Source: UKL13-2 sp964417885
GTDB taxonomy: Bacteria > Pseudomonadota > Gammaproteobacteria > Burkholderiales > Usitatibacteraceae
DNA length: 64,000 nucleotides
Reading direction: 5' to 3'
NCBI GenBank assembly: GCA_964417885.1
Contig: CAYQKN010000001.1
Coordinates: 23,522 to 87,521, forward strand
The notes beneath the pieces were generated by a model, which worked only from the letters and a program-made list of their open reading frames with translations, did no database searches and had not been told where the DNA came from. Positions 51,151 through 59,277 of the stretch are shown one piece after another. The translations under genes and the position numbers were made by a program. The number at the start of each line of letters is the position of its first letter. Position 1 is the first letter of the stretch.

Positions 51151-51915
51151 GTGCTGAGTCAAATGAAACTTCGCGGTTCCTGGCGCAAAATCCGATCCAA
51201 GATAGGCATTCGCTCGGAGCGGATGGCCATCCGGACGCATTCGCCGTGGTACCTGAAGTTCGGCAGTTACGGCCTGATGATGGGCGTCGCCGCGGCGGTC
51301 GCGTGGTACCTGGTTGACAACAGCTACCGCATCACCGGCTTCAACCGCGAGGAAGCGAAGGCGCAGATCGCGACCCTGACCGCAGAAAACGAGCGCCTCA
51401 AGCGTGAATTTGAGTTGACCAAGACCCTGCTCAACGAACGCGAAAGCCAACTCAAGGTCGAAAAGGCGGCGCAGGCCGAATTCGGCAAGAATCTGACGCA
51501 ACTTCAAGACGAGAACTCCAGCCTGAAGGAAGACCTGGGCTTCCTGCGAAACATCATGTCGACCGGCAGCGTGCCGGAGGGCTTGGCGATATCAAACCTG
51601 AAAGTTGAAGCCGATGCCCTTCCCAACGAATATCGCTACCGCCTGTTGCTGACCCAGGGCGGCCAACGCAAGCTCGACTTCAAGGGCAAAGTTCAGTTGA
51701 TTGCCCGCGTGCAGCAGGGTAGCGAACTCAATACACTCAGTTTTCCCAACGATGGCGAACTGCGCAAGCCGGGCGGGGAGCTTGAATTCCGCTTTTACCA
51801 AAAAGTCGATGGCAGGTTTAGAATTCCCGAAGGATCTCAATTGAAGAGCATCCAGGTTCGAGTCCTTGGCCTGCCAGCGTACGACGTCCGAAGTCAGCGC
51901 GGATTAAACTTCTAG
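51151..51915 (+). CDS. Membrane-anchored coiled-coil protein (DUF6776-like)
   Basis: The 254-residue protein has a basic N-terminal segment, one transmembrane helix (YLKFGSYGLMMGVAAAVAWYL, near residues 35-55) and a long coiled coil with heptads (residues about 66-130, IATLTAENERLKREFELTK). A C-terminal beta-rich domain (YRYRLLLTQGGQRKLDFKGKVQLIARV) follows, likely periplasmic. The start may be the GTG at 51151 or the ATG at 51163. It lies nine bases upstream of a bactofilin gene. In Burkholderiales this pairing is common, hinting that the membrane protein anchors or regulates bactofilin polymers. This is inferred, not shown. Confidence 0.78.
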   Translation: MLSQMKLRGSWRKIRSKIGIRSERMAIRTHSPWYLKFGSYGLMMGVAAAVAWYLVDNSYRITGFNREEAKAQIATLTAENERLKREFELTKTLLNERESQLKVEKAAQAEFGKNLTQLQDENSSLKEDLGFLRNIMSTGSVPEGLAISNLKVEADALPNEYRYRLLLTQGGQRKLDFKGKVQLIARVQQGSELNTLSFPNDGELRKPGGELEFRFYQKVDGRFRIPEGSQLKSIQVRVLGLPAYDVRSQRGLNF

Positions 51916-51924
51916 GAGCGTTCA

Positions 51925-52332
51925 ATGTTTGGCAACAAATCAAACAAACCTAGCCCGATCGACAGCCTGATTGGCGCCGGTTCCACAATAACCGGTGATG
52001 TCCATTTCACCGGCGGTCTGCGGGTTGACGGCTGTGTTATCGGCAATATCAAGGCGGTCGGCGACAAGCCCGGCACGCTGGTGTTGTCGGAAATGGCCAA
52101 GATTGAGGGCGAGATTGACGTTGGTCACATCGTCATCAACGGCACCGTCGCCGGACCTGTCCGCGCCAAGGAGTACCTGGAGCTGTTGCCGAAGGCACGC
52201 GTCACCGGAGACGTCAGCTACAAAACGATCGAAATCCACGTCGGCGCCATCGTGATGGGCCGCATGGTGCACGAGGGCGAACCGCGTGCTGCCGAAAAGG
52301 TTCTTGAATTCAAGCCGGCCGCGAGCAATTGA
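51925..52332 (+). CDS. Bactofilin (polymer-forming cytoskeletal protein)
   Basis: Bactofilins form nucleotide-free beta-helical filaments at the membrane and position cell-wall enzymes. The 135-residue protein has the core GAGSTITGDVHFTGGLRVDG followed by regular beta-helical turns (IEGEIDVGHIVINGTVAGPVRAKEYLELLPKARVTGDVSYKTIEIHVGAIV, read here as successive GxI/V repeats). Short tails lie at both ends, with a basic/polar N-terminus KSNKPSPIDSL. AGGAG precedes the ATG. It is nine bases after the DUF6776-like gene. Confidence 0.94.
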   Translation: MFGNKSNKPSPIDSLIGAGSTITGDVHFTGGLRVDGCVIGNIKAVGDKPGTLVLSEMAKIEGEIDVGHIVINGTVAGPVRAKEYLELLPKARVTGDVSYKTIEIHVGAIVMGRMVHEGEPRAAEKVLEFKPAASN

Positions 52333-52360
52333 AAATCACGGAATCGGCACAAACTGAAGT

Positions 52361-52372
52361 AGACTTAAGTCT
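52361..52372. promoter_or_regulatory. Perfect 12-bp palindrome upstream of erpA
   Basis: AGACTTAAGTCT is a perfect palindrome in the 63-bp spacer between bactofilin and erpA, 24 bp before the erpA ATG. It could be an operator for an iron or redox regulator, but it does not match the IscR or Fur consensus that I know. Confidence 0.3.
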
Positions 52373-52395
52373 GAATTGCAGATCTGGAGATAGAG

Positions 52396-52746
52396 ATGAA
52401 TGACATGTCAATGATGCCCTCGCCGCTGGTATTTTCCGACAGCGCCGCGGACAAGGTAAAGGCCCTCATCGTTGAAGAGGGCAACGAAGATCTGAAGCTG
52501 CGCGTGTTTGTGACCGGCGGCGGCTGCTCCGGCCTGCAATATGGCTTTACGTTTGACGAAATTTCCAATGAAGACGACACGATCATGGAAAAGAATGGCG
52601 TCAAGCTGTTGATCGATCCCATGAGCTACCAGTACCTGATCGGCGCCGAGATCGATTACACCGAGGGGCTCGAGGGTGCGCAGTTTGTGATCAAGAACCC
52701 GAATGCATCCAGTACCTGCGGCTGCGGTTCGTCATTCGCCGTCTGA
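52396..52746 (+). CDS. erpA: Iron-sulfur cluster insertion protein ErpA
   Basis: ErpA is an A-type carrier that delivers [4Fe-4S] clusters, for example to IspG and IspH of the MEP pathway that also uses IspE from this window. The 116-residue protein has the three ligands C44 (GGGCSGLQYGF), C108 and C110 (STCGCGSSF). GGAGATAGAG precedes the ATG. A terminator follows. Confidence 0.96.
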   Translation: MNDMSMMPSPLVFSDSAADKVKALIVEEGNEDLKLRVFVTGGGCSGLQYGFTFDEISNEDDTIMEKNGVKLLIDPMSYQYLIGAEIDYTEGLEGAQFVIKNPNASSTCGCGSSFAV

Positions 52747-52771
52747 TCCGTCCTTTACACCTGAAACACCG

Positions 52772-52799
52772 CGGAGGCCGACTGGCCTCCGTTCTTTTT
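52772..52799 (+). terminator. Terminator after erpA
   Basis: CGGAGGCC and GGCCTCCG make a perfect 8-bp stem with loop GACT, followed by TTCTTTTT. Confidence 0.92.
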
Positions 52800-52882
52800 G
52801 TCGGTCCGCGCCTCATGCGGCATTTGCATGTGACGAAGGCCGCTCATGCCGCAACCCTGAATTTGACGACAGGAAATCATAG

Positions 52883-55552
52883 ATGACCACACCCACAATT
52901 CTTTCCCGCCCGATGAAGACCCTGACAGCGGCGGTTCTGCTTGCCATTTCATCCGCCGCAGTTTCGCAGGCGCCACCGGCCGCAAATCCGGCGGTCGCGC
53001 CGGTGGCGGCCGCGCCAGTGGCACCGCCCGCGCCGGCCGCCGCCGCGCCGCGCCCGTTCAAGGACGTGGTCAAGGACGCGACCGAAGTCCCCGGCTTTTT
53101 CACCGCATACCAGAAAGACGAAAAAGTCTGGCTCGCGATCAAGCCTGAACAGTTCGGCAAGCCCTTCTTCTTTTCCTACAATATTCCGCAAAGCGTGGGT
53201 GAACGCGGCTTGTATGGCAGCCAGATGGGCGGATCGCAAATGGGCGTGTTCCGCAAAATCGGACAGCAGGTGCAACTGGTCGCGGTGAATACCGAATTCT
53301 TTGCCAAGACGGGCACACCACAGGCGCAGTTTGTCGCTGAGGCATTTTCGGACAGCCTGCTTGCCAGTGCACCGGCCGTGTCTTCACCCCATCCGGACAG
53401 CAAGGCGATTCTGGTTGATGCCGGCGCGCTGCTGATCAACGACATTCCGGGCTATGCCACGCGTCTGGATGTCGCCTACCGGATGGGATTTGCACTCGAC
53501 AAGCCGAACTCGGGAATCACCCGGGTCAACAACACGCCGCTGTTGACGGGCATCCAGGTGAAAACGCACTTTTCCGTTCCGAAGCTGAACGCGCCGCCGC
53601 TGACGCCGCCACCGGTGCCGACTCCCGCGCCGCCACGCGCCACGCCGGATCCGCGCAGCCTGTTCGTCAGCTTCTACTACAACTTCGCGCAACTGCCGGA
53701 GCAGCCGATGGCGCCACGTGTGGCAGACGAGCGCATTGGCCACTTTGTCACCTCGCGTACCGACTTCACCGAGGACCTCTCGCCGAACGTGAAGCAGTAT
53801 TACGTCAACCGCTGGCGTCTTGAAAAGAAGGATCCCGGCGCCGCGGTATCCGAGGCAAAGGAACCGGTGGTGTATTGGCTGGACAAGAACATCCCGGACA
53901 AATATCGCAAAGCAGTGGCTGAGGGCATCCTGGAATGGAACAAGGCCTTTGAGAAGGCCGGCATCAGGAATGCGCTGGTGGTCAAGCAGCAGACGGAAAA
54001 GGATGACTTCGACACCATGGATGCGCGTCACGCGTCGGTCCGCTGGTTTGTTGGTGCGGACGTCGGTTTCGCAATCGGGCCATCGGATGTCGATCCCCGC
54101 ACCGGCGAAATTCTGGATGCGGACATTGGTATGTCCGACGTGTTCGCACGGGGTGCGCGCCGCCAGGTGGCAGAAGACTTCAGCCGCCCGGTTGCATCAG
54201 ACCTGTCTGCGATGAATGATCCACTGACTGCGCACAAGAAGCTCGCGGCCTGCAACTATGCCGGGCAGGCGGCGCACGAAATGCATTTCGCCATGGATTT
54301 GCTGGAAGCGCGCGGCATGGACATGGATAGCCCGGAGGCGGAGGCGGTCGCCCAGGCCTATGTGAAGGACGTGATCATGCACGAGGTCGGGCATACGCTT
54401 GGCTTCCGCCATAATTTCAAGGCGTCGACCGTGTACTCGATGAAGCAGATCCAGGACCTTGAGTTCACGAGAAAGAACGGCATCACCGCTTCGGTAATGG
54501 ACTACACGCCTTTCAACCTCGCGACCAAGGGGGAGAAGCAGCCGGAATATGTCATGTCCACACTTGGTCCGTACGATTACTGGGCAGTCGAATATGCCTA
54601 CAAGCCGATCGCGCCGGCTGACGAGAAAGCTGAACTGGAGAAGATCGCCTCACGCTCAAACGAGCCGTTCCTCGCCTACGCGACCGACGAAGACGCCGGA
54701 TACGGCCCGCTGCTTGGCATTGATCCGGAAGCCAACCGGTTCGACCTCGGTGGCGATCCGCTCGAGTACTACAAAAAGCGGATGAAACTTTCGCGCGAAC
54801 TTTGGGACCGCCTGCAGTCCATGCAGCTCAAGCCTGGTGAAAGCTACGAGCGTCTGACCCGCAGTTTTGCGGCCGGCTTCAACCAGCTGGCGCGGGTTGC
54901 GCCGCTGGCGGCAAAGTACGTCGGCGGCGTCAAGCACCTGCGTGACCGCGCCGGAACCGGACGTCCGCTGTATGAGCCGACACCCGTGGCGCGGCAGCGC
55001 GAAGCGCTCAACCTTCTGACAGAAGGCCTGTTCAGGGTCGACAGCTTCAAGTTCAAGCCGGAGTTCGTGTCCCGCATCGGTATCGACCATTTTGAACGGC
55101 GCGGCAATCCCGACATTTCCATCGCCACCCGTGTACTCGGCGTGCAGCGCGAAGTGCTGGACGCGCTGATGGCCGACGGCGTCGCACAGCGCATGCTTGA
55201 TGCGCAGGACAAGGTTGCCGATCCGGCCAAGCTGCTCAAGCTGTCCGATCTTTACGATGCGCTGCAGGGTGCCATCTGGAGTGAGTTGCGCACGGGGGGA
55301 GACATCGGCAGCCTGCGGCGTAATCTCCAGCGCGAGCACCTGAAACGCGTGTCGACCGCCTTGGTCAGGGCGTCCGGCAACACGCCGGCGGATGCGCGCA
55401 GCCTGCAGCGCGAGAACGCCATCCAGTTGCAGAGCCAGATCCGTGCATCGCTGGGCAAACCAATGAGCAGGGAAGCCAGGGCTCACTTGTCGGAAAGCCT
55501 GAACACACTGACCGAGGCGCTGAAAGCGCCGATGCAGAGGGCGGGCGCCTGA
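52883..55552 (+). CDS. Secreted zinc-dependent metalloprotease (DUF5117/DUF4953 type)
   Basis: The 889-residue protein has an N-terminal signal peptide (KTLTAAVLLAISSAAVSQA) and an Ala/Pro-rich linker. A large domain follows, with DUF5117-like features (FSYNIPQSVGERG...LYGSQMG). The zincin motif is HEVGHTLGFRHNFKAS (H500, E501, H504), with later SVMDYTPFN resembling the Met-turn. Members are found in Bacteroidetes and Proteobacteria; substrates are unknown. AGGAAA precedes ATG 52883; the ATG at 52913 would leave a shorter signal peptide. The gene stands alone between terminators. Confidence 0.9.
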   Translation: MTTPTILSRPMKTLTAAVLLAISSAAVSQAPPAANPAVAPVAAAPVAPPAPAAAAPRPFKDVVKDATEVPGFFTAYQKDEKVWLAIKPEQFGKPFFFSYNIPQSVGERGLYGSQMGGSQMGVFRKIGQQVQLVAVNTEFFAKTGTPQAQFVAEAFSDSLLASAPAVSSPHPDSKAILVDAGALLINDIPGYATRLDVAYRMGFALDKPNSGITRVNNTPLLTGIQVKTHFSVPKLNAPPLTPPPVPTPAPPRATPDPRSLFVSFYYNFAQLPEQPMAPRVADERIGHFVTSRTDFTEDLSPNVKQYYVNRWRLEKKDPGAAVSEAKEPVVYWLDKNIPDKYRKAVAEGILEWNKAFEKAGIRNALVVKQQTEKDDFDTMDARHASVRWFVGADVGFAIGPSDVDPRTGEILDADIGMSDVFARGARRQVAEDFSRPVASDLSAMNDPLTAHKKLAACNYAGQAAHEMHFAMDLLEARGMDMDSPEAEAVAQAYVKDVIMHEVGHTLGFRHNFKASTVYSMKQIQDLEFTRKNGITASVMDYTPFNLATKGEKQPEYVMSTLGPYDYWAVEYAYKPIAPADEKAELEKIASRSNEPFLAYATDEDAGYGPLLGIDPEANRFDLGGDPLEYYKKRMKLSRELWDRLQSMQLKPGESYERLTRSFAAGFNQLARVAPLAAKYVGGVKHLRDRAGTGRPLYEPTPVARQREALNLLTEGLFRVDSFKFKPEFVSRIGIDHFERRGNPDISIATRVLGVQREVLDALMADGVAQRMLDAQDKVADPAKLLKLSDLYDALQGAIWSELRTGGDIGSLRRNLQREHLKRVSTALVRASGNTPADARSLQRENAIQLQSQIRASLGKPMSREARAHLSESLNTLTEALKAPMQRAGA

Positions 55553-55574
55553 GCAAACGATGGCGCGGGGAAAA

Positions 55575-55598
55575 GGGCTGCGCGAGCAGCCCCTTTTT
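55575..55598 (+). terminator. Terminator after the metalloprotease gene
   Basis: GGGCTGC and GCAGCCC form a 7-bp stem with loop GCGA, followed by C and TTTTT. The T run passes straight into GATATAAT, the -10 box of the next small gene. Confidence 0.85.
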
Positions 55599-55600
55599 GA

Positions 55601-55606
55601 TATAAT
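55601..55606 (+). promoter_or_regulatory. -10 box of the 43-residue basic protein gene
   Basis: TATAAT lies 35 bp before the ATG at 55642. The -35 region would fall inside the preceding terminator hairpin and shows no good match. Confidence 0.5.
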
Positions 55607-55641
55607 TACTTGTTTCGCAAATCATTTCGCAGGGGAAAATC

Positions 55642-55773
55642 ATGGCTGGAGAACGTAAACGCACCCGTCGCAACACGCTTGAGCGTCGTTGCCTGGGCAA
55701 GGATTACAAACGTCTGTTTATGGGCTCAACCAAGTCCATCTTCAAGATGCTGGAAAAGATCAAGAAGATCTGA
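55642..55773 (+). CDS. 43-residue highly basic small protein
   Basis: ATG 55642 is preceded by AGGGGAAAA (55631-55639). The peptide opens MAGERKRTRRNTLERRC and has 15 Arg/Lys against four acidic residues. The middle GKDYKRLFMGSTKSIFKMLE contains a possible amphipathic helix, and the end is Lys/Ile-rich (KIKKI). A perfect -10 box lies upstream and a 13-bp terminator downstream, so it is a complete single-gene transcription unit. It is not S21, L36 or another ribosomal protein that I know. The charge suggests an RNA, DNA or ribosome contact. No function is assigned. Confidence 0.75.
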   Translation: MAGERKRTRRNTLERRCLGKDYKRLFMGSTKSIFKMLEKIKKI

Positions 55774-55792
55774 TTCAGGAATCTGAATTGCA

Positions 55793-55827
55793 AAAAAGCC
55801 GCTGAGATTTCAGCGGCTTTTTCTTTT
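55793..55827 (+). terminator. Strong terminator of the small basic protein gene
   Basis: AAAAAGCCGCTGA and TCAGCGGCTTTTT form a 13-bp perfect stem with loop GATT, followed by TCTTTT. It starts 20 bp after the stop. Confidence 0.95.
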
Positions 55828-55972
55828 CCGGCGCGTCTCGCATGAACAGAGGGCCACTCGCGGCGCTTTCTGTGCAGATTTCAGTGACGACGAATCACGC
55901 ATTTGCATTCACCTTGTCCGAAAGTATTTCATCATCCGCGCCATCCATGCTGCGCCGCAGCATCGAAAGTGA

Positions 55973-56001
55973 TTGACAGCTCCACGGTCGAGTAATACGC
56001 T
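55973..56001 (+). promoter_or_regulatory. Promoter of the TetR regulator gene
   Basis: TTGACA (55973-55978) and TACGCT (55996-56001) are 17 bp apart. The operator palindrome at 56004-56023 lies just downstream, over the likely transcription start, which fits repression. Confidence 0.6.
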
Positions 56002-56003
56002 CA

Positions 56004-56023
56004 TTTCAAACAAGTGTTTGAAA
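56004..56023. promoter_or_regulatory. PsrA/FadP-like operator palindrome
   Basis: TTTCAAACAAGTGTTTGAAA has perfect 9-bp arms around two bases. It contains CAAAC-N4-GTTTG, which agrees with the reported PsrA recognition pattern (G/CAAAC-N2-4-GTTTG/C). It lies 42 bp before a TetR-family gene that heads a beta-oxidation cluster. Confidence 0.75.
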
Positions 56024-56064
56024 TTGGCAGAAATCGTCCGTAACGCACTGAAATTAATCACTAT

Positions 56065-56799
56065 ATGGCGTCAAGCATGATACAGAGGCTGGCCCGATCC
56101 GCGGAAAACCCGGCGGATAAGGCACCCGAACCGGCCGACACCAAGTCGCGCATCCTGGATGCGGCGGAAGAACTGTTTATGGAGCACGGCTTCGAGGCGA
56201 CATCGTTGCGTCTGATTACGACTGCCGCCTCGGTTAACCTCGCTGCGGTCAACTATCACTTTGGCTCGAAAGAGGAATTGTTCCAGGCAGTCCTCACCCG
56301 GCGGCTCGACCCGATGAACCAGGACCGGATGCAGTTGTTGTCCCAGTACGAAGCGGCGGCGGGGCAAAAAGCGCTGACCTGCGAAAAAATTCTCGCGGCC
56401 ATGTTCATCCCGGCAATGAAATTGGCCCGCGACCACGAGCAGGGCGGAAAGAATTTCCTTCGTTTGCTGGGTCGGGCATATGCCGATCCGGCTCCGTTCA
56501 TTCGCGAATTCCTGTCCAACCAATACGGCGAGATGATCGCCCGTTTCCGCACTGCCTTCAGCAATTCGCTGCCGCACATCCCGCGCGAAGAACTTTCCTG
56601 GCGCCTGCATTACGTCATGGGCGCGCTCTCCTACACCCTGGCGGGTGCTGACGTGCTGAAAGTATTTGGTACCTATCATCTTGATGAAGCAACCAATGAC
56701 GAGTTGCTGTTACGCCGTCTGGCGCCGTTCCTGGCCGCCGGATTGCGCGCACCAATCCCGACAGAAGACGACGGGTATTTAACGATTTATGAAGCATAG
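56065..56799 (+). CDS. TetR-family transcriptional regulator of fatty-acid degradation
   Basis: The 244-residue protein has an N-terminal TetR helix-turn-helix domain (residues about 26-75: KSRILDAAEELFMEHGFEATSLRLITTAASVNLAAVNYHFGSKEELF, split here by its key blocks ILDAAEELF and VNYHFGSKEELF). A C-terminal ligand domain follows. Its neighbours encode FadE, thiolase and a FadB-like enzyme, so it is a PsrA/FadP-type repressor that probably senses long-chain acyl-CoA. The operator just upstream suggests autoregulation. It is 12 bp from fadE, so the cluster may be one operon. Confidence 0.85.
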   Translation: MASSMIQRLARSAENPADKAPEPADTKSRILDAAEELFMEHGFEATSLRLITTAASVNLAAVNYHFGSKEELFQAVLTRRLDPMNQDRMQLLSQYEAAAGQKALTCEKILAAMFIPAMKLARDHEQGGKNFLRLLGRAYADPAPFIREFLSNQYGEMIARFRTAFSNSLPHIPREELSWRLHYVMGALSYTLAGADVLKVFGTYHLDEATNDELLLRRLAPFLAAGLRAPIPTEDDGYLTIYEA

Positions 56800-56811
56800 A
56801 AAGGAATCATC

Positions 56812-59274
56812 ATGTTGATCATCCTCTTCACCATCATCGCCGCCATCTTGCTGGCAGGCATACTTGCCTATCACGCCGCCAGTGCATTGGTCTGGACCGC
56901 CGTGGTTGGCGTTGCGCTGGTCGGGTTGACCGCCGGCGGACTGCTCGGCGGTGCCGCCGCGGGCGTCGTATGGTTCCTGTTCCTCGCTGCCGCGGTCGTG
57001 GCCAACCTGAAATCGGTTCGCCAAGGCCTGCTCAGCGGACCAATTTTCAAGGTCTACAAAAAGCTGCTGCCGCAAATGTCGCAGACCGAGCGCGAGGCGC
57101 TCGAGGCCGGCACCGTGTGGTGGGACGGCGACCTGTTCAGCGGCAAGCCCGACTGGAACAAGCTGCTGGATTATCCGGCGGCCAAGCTCACCGCGGAAGA
57201 ACAAGCTTTCATCGACGGGCCGACCGAAGAACTGTGCGCCATGGTCAACGAGTGGCAGGTGACCCATGAGCTTTACGACCTGCCGCCAGATGTCTGGCAG
57301 TTCATCAAGGACAAGGGTTTCCTCGGGATGATCATTCCCAAGGAATATGGCGGCCTCGGGTTTTCCGCCTACGCGCACTCACAGGTCGTGATGAAAATTT
57401 CCACCCGCAGCGGTACGGCGGCCATATCGGTGATGGTGCCGAACTCATTGGGACCGGGCGAACTGCTGGTGCATTACGGCACGGCGGACCAGAAGAGCTA
57501 TTACCTGCCGCGCCTGGCCAAGGGCCTCGAGATCCCATGCTTCGCGCTGACCGCGCCGGACGCAGGCTCGGATGCGGCGTCAATGCCCGACGTCGGTATC
57601 GTCTGCAAGCAAATGTGGGAAGGCAAGGAAACGCTGGGTCTTCGTGTCACCTGGGAAAAACGCTATATCACTCTGGGTCCGGTCGCGACCCTTCTCGGCC
57701 TCGCCTTCAAGGGCTTTGATCCGGACAAGTTGCTGGGTGGCGAAACGGATCTCGGCATCACCTGCGCACTGATTCCCACCTCGCACAAGGGTGTGAACAT
57801 CGGCCGCCGCCACTGCCCGCTCAATGCCGCGTTCCAGAATGGCCCGAATTCGGGCAAGGACGTATTTATCCCGATGGACTGGGTCATCGGCGGGCAAGCC
57901 ATGCTGGGCCAGGGCTGGCGCATGCTGATGGAGTGCCTTGCCGCCGGCCGGTCGGTCTCGCTTCCGGCCCAATCGATCGCCGCGGGCAAGATTGCCTCGA
58001 TGGCAACCGGCGCCTACTCGCGTGTTCGGCAGCAATTCAAAACGCCCATCGGCAAGTTCGAGGGCATTGAGGAGCCGCTGGCGCGCATCGGCGGCTATAC
58101 CTACCTGATGGATGCCTGTCGCACCGTCACCGCCGGCGCGCTCGACATGGGCGAGAAGCCGTCGGTGCTGTCGGCAATCTCGAAGTACCACATGACCGAA
58201 CGCATGCGCATCGTCATCAATGACGCGATGGACGTGCATGGCGGCAAGGGCATCTGCCTGGGACCAAACAATTATCTGGGTCGCGCCTATCAGGCGACGC
58301 CGATCGCCATCACCGTCGAGGGCGCCAACATCCTGACCCGCTCGCTGATCATCTTCGGCCAGGGCGCGATTCGATGCCATCCATGGGTTCTGAAAGAAAT
58401 GAAGGCCGCCCAGACCAATTCGCTGGACGACTTCGATCACGCCTTCTGGAGTCACATCAAATTCACCATTTCCAACGCCGCGAGGGCGATGTGGACCGGC
58501 ATCACCGGCGGTCGCGGCTTGCCGTCACCTGCCTGTGAGGACACCAAGCGGTACTACCAGCAACTGACCCGCTTCTCGACGGCGTTCGCGTTGCTGGCCG
58601 ACGTCAGTATGTTCGTCATCGGCGGATCACTGAAGCGCAAGGAAAAGCTTTCCGCGCGTCTGGGTGATGTCCTGTCGCTGCTCTACCTGTCGTCCACCGC
58701 GCTGAAGTTCTACGATCAGCGTGGCCGTCAGCAGGACGAGCTGCCGCTGCTGCGCTGGGCGCTGTACGATTCCGCCTTCAAGATTCAGGTCGCGCTCGAC
58801 GGCATCATCCAGAATTTCCCGAGCCGCACGATTGCATTTGTGTTGCGCCGGCTGGTGTTTCCGCGCGGACTTACATTGATACAGCCAAGCGACCAGATGG
58901 GCCATGAAGTCGCCGATCTGCTGATCCAGCCGTCGGCGGTGCGCAGCCGCCTGATCGCCGGCATCTACCTGCCCAAAGATGAAAACGACTTGATGGGCAA
59001 GCTGGAGGCCGCGATGCATGCCGTGATTGCCGCCGAGCCGGTCGATGCCAAGGTAAAGGCAGCAAAGAAGGCCGGACGCATCACGACGCAGGGCGCCGAG
59101 TCGCAGTACGAGGAGGCGATGAAACTGTCGGTCATCAGCGAAACCGAACTCGCACTGTGGAAGCGTGCCCGCGCCCTGCAGCACGACATCATCATGGTGG
59201 ATGATTTCGACAAGGATTTCGACCGCAGACAGGCGAATCAACCAGCATGGCAGCAAGCCGCCGCGGCGGAGTAG
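56812..59274 (+). CDS. fadE: Acyl-CoA dehydrogenase FadE
   Basis: FadE catalyses the first oxidation of acyl-CoA in beta-oxidation. The 820-residue protein matches E. coli FadE (814) in length and layout: two N-terminal hydrophobic helices (residues 1-65), then the flavin acyl-CoA dehydrogenase core with FLGMIIPKEYGGLGFSAYAHS, CFALTAPDAGSDAASMPD and GGKGICLGPNNYLGRAYQATPIAITVEGANILTRS (key blocks GGKGICLGPNN and VEGANILTRS). A FadE-specific C-terminal domain of 280 residues follows. The thiolase gene starts three bases after its stop. Confidence 0.95.
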   Translation: MLIILFTIIAAILLAGILAYHAASALVWTAVVGVALVGLTAGGLLGGAAAGVVWFLFLAAAVVANLKSVRQGLLSGPIFKVYKKLLPQMSQTEREALEAGTVWWDGDLFSGKPDWNKLLDYPAAKLTAEEQAFIDGPTEELCAMVNEWQVTHELYDLPPDVWQFIKDKGFLGMIIPKEYGGLGFSAYAHSQVVMKISTRSGTAAISVMVPNSLGPGELLVHYGTADQKSYYLPRLAKGLEIPCFALTAPDAGSDAASMPDVGIVCKQMWEGKETLGLRVTWEKRYITLGPVATLLGLAFKGFDPDKLLGGETDLGITCALIPTSHKGVNIGRRHCPLNAAFQNGPNSGKDVFIPMDWVIGGQAMLGQGWRMLMECLAAGRSVSLPAQSIAAGKIASMATGAYSRVRQQFKTPIGKFEGIEEPLARIGGYTYLMDACRTVTAGALDMGEKPSVLSAISKYHMTERMRIVINDAMDVHGGKGICLGPNNYLGRAYQATPIAITVEGANILTRSLIIFGQGAIRCHPWVLKEMKAAQTNSLDDFDHAFWSHIKFTISNAARAMWTGITGGRGLPSPACEDTKRYYQQLTRFSTAFALLADVSMFVIGGSLKRKEKLSARLGDVLSLLYLSSTALKFYDQRGRQQDELPLLRWALYDSAFKIQVALDGIIQNFPSRTIAFVLRRLVFPRGLTLIQPSDQMGHEVADLLIQPSAVRSRLIAGIYLPKDENDLMGKLEAAMHAVIAAEPVDAKVKAAKKAGRITTQGAESQYEEAMKLSVISETELALWKRARALQHDIIMVDDFDKDFDRRQANQPAWQQAAAAE

Positions 59275-59277
59275 GCG

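Noticed and set aside
55642..55773. First thought to be rpsU (ribosomal protein S21)
   Set aside because: The translated peptide has no S21 similarity (no VxVxENE start, 43 instead of about 70 residues), so it is listed as an unknown small protein.
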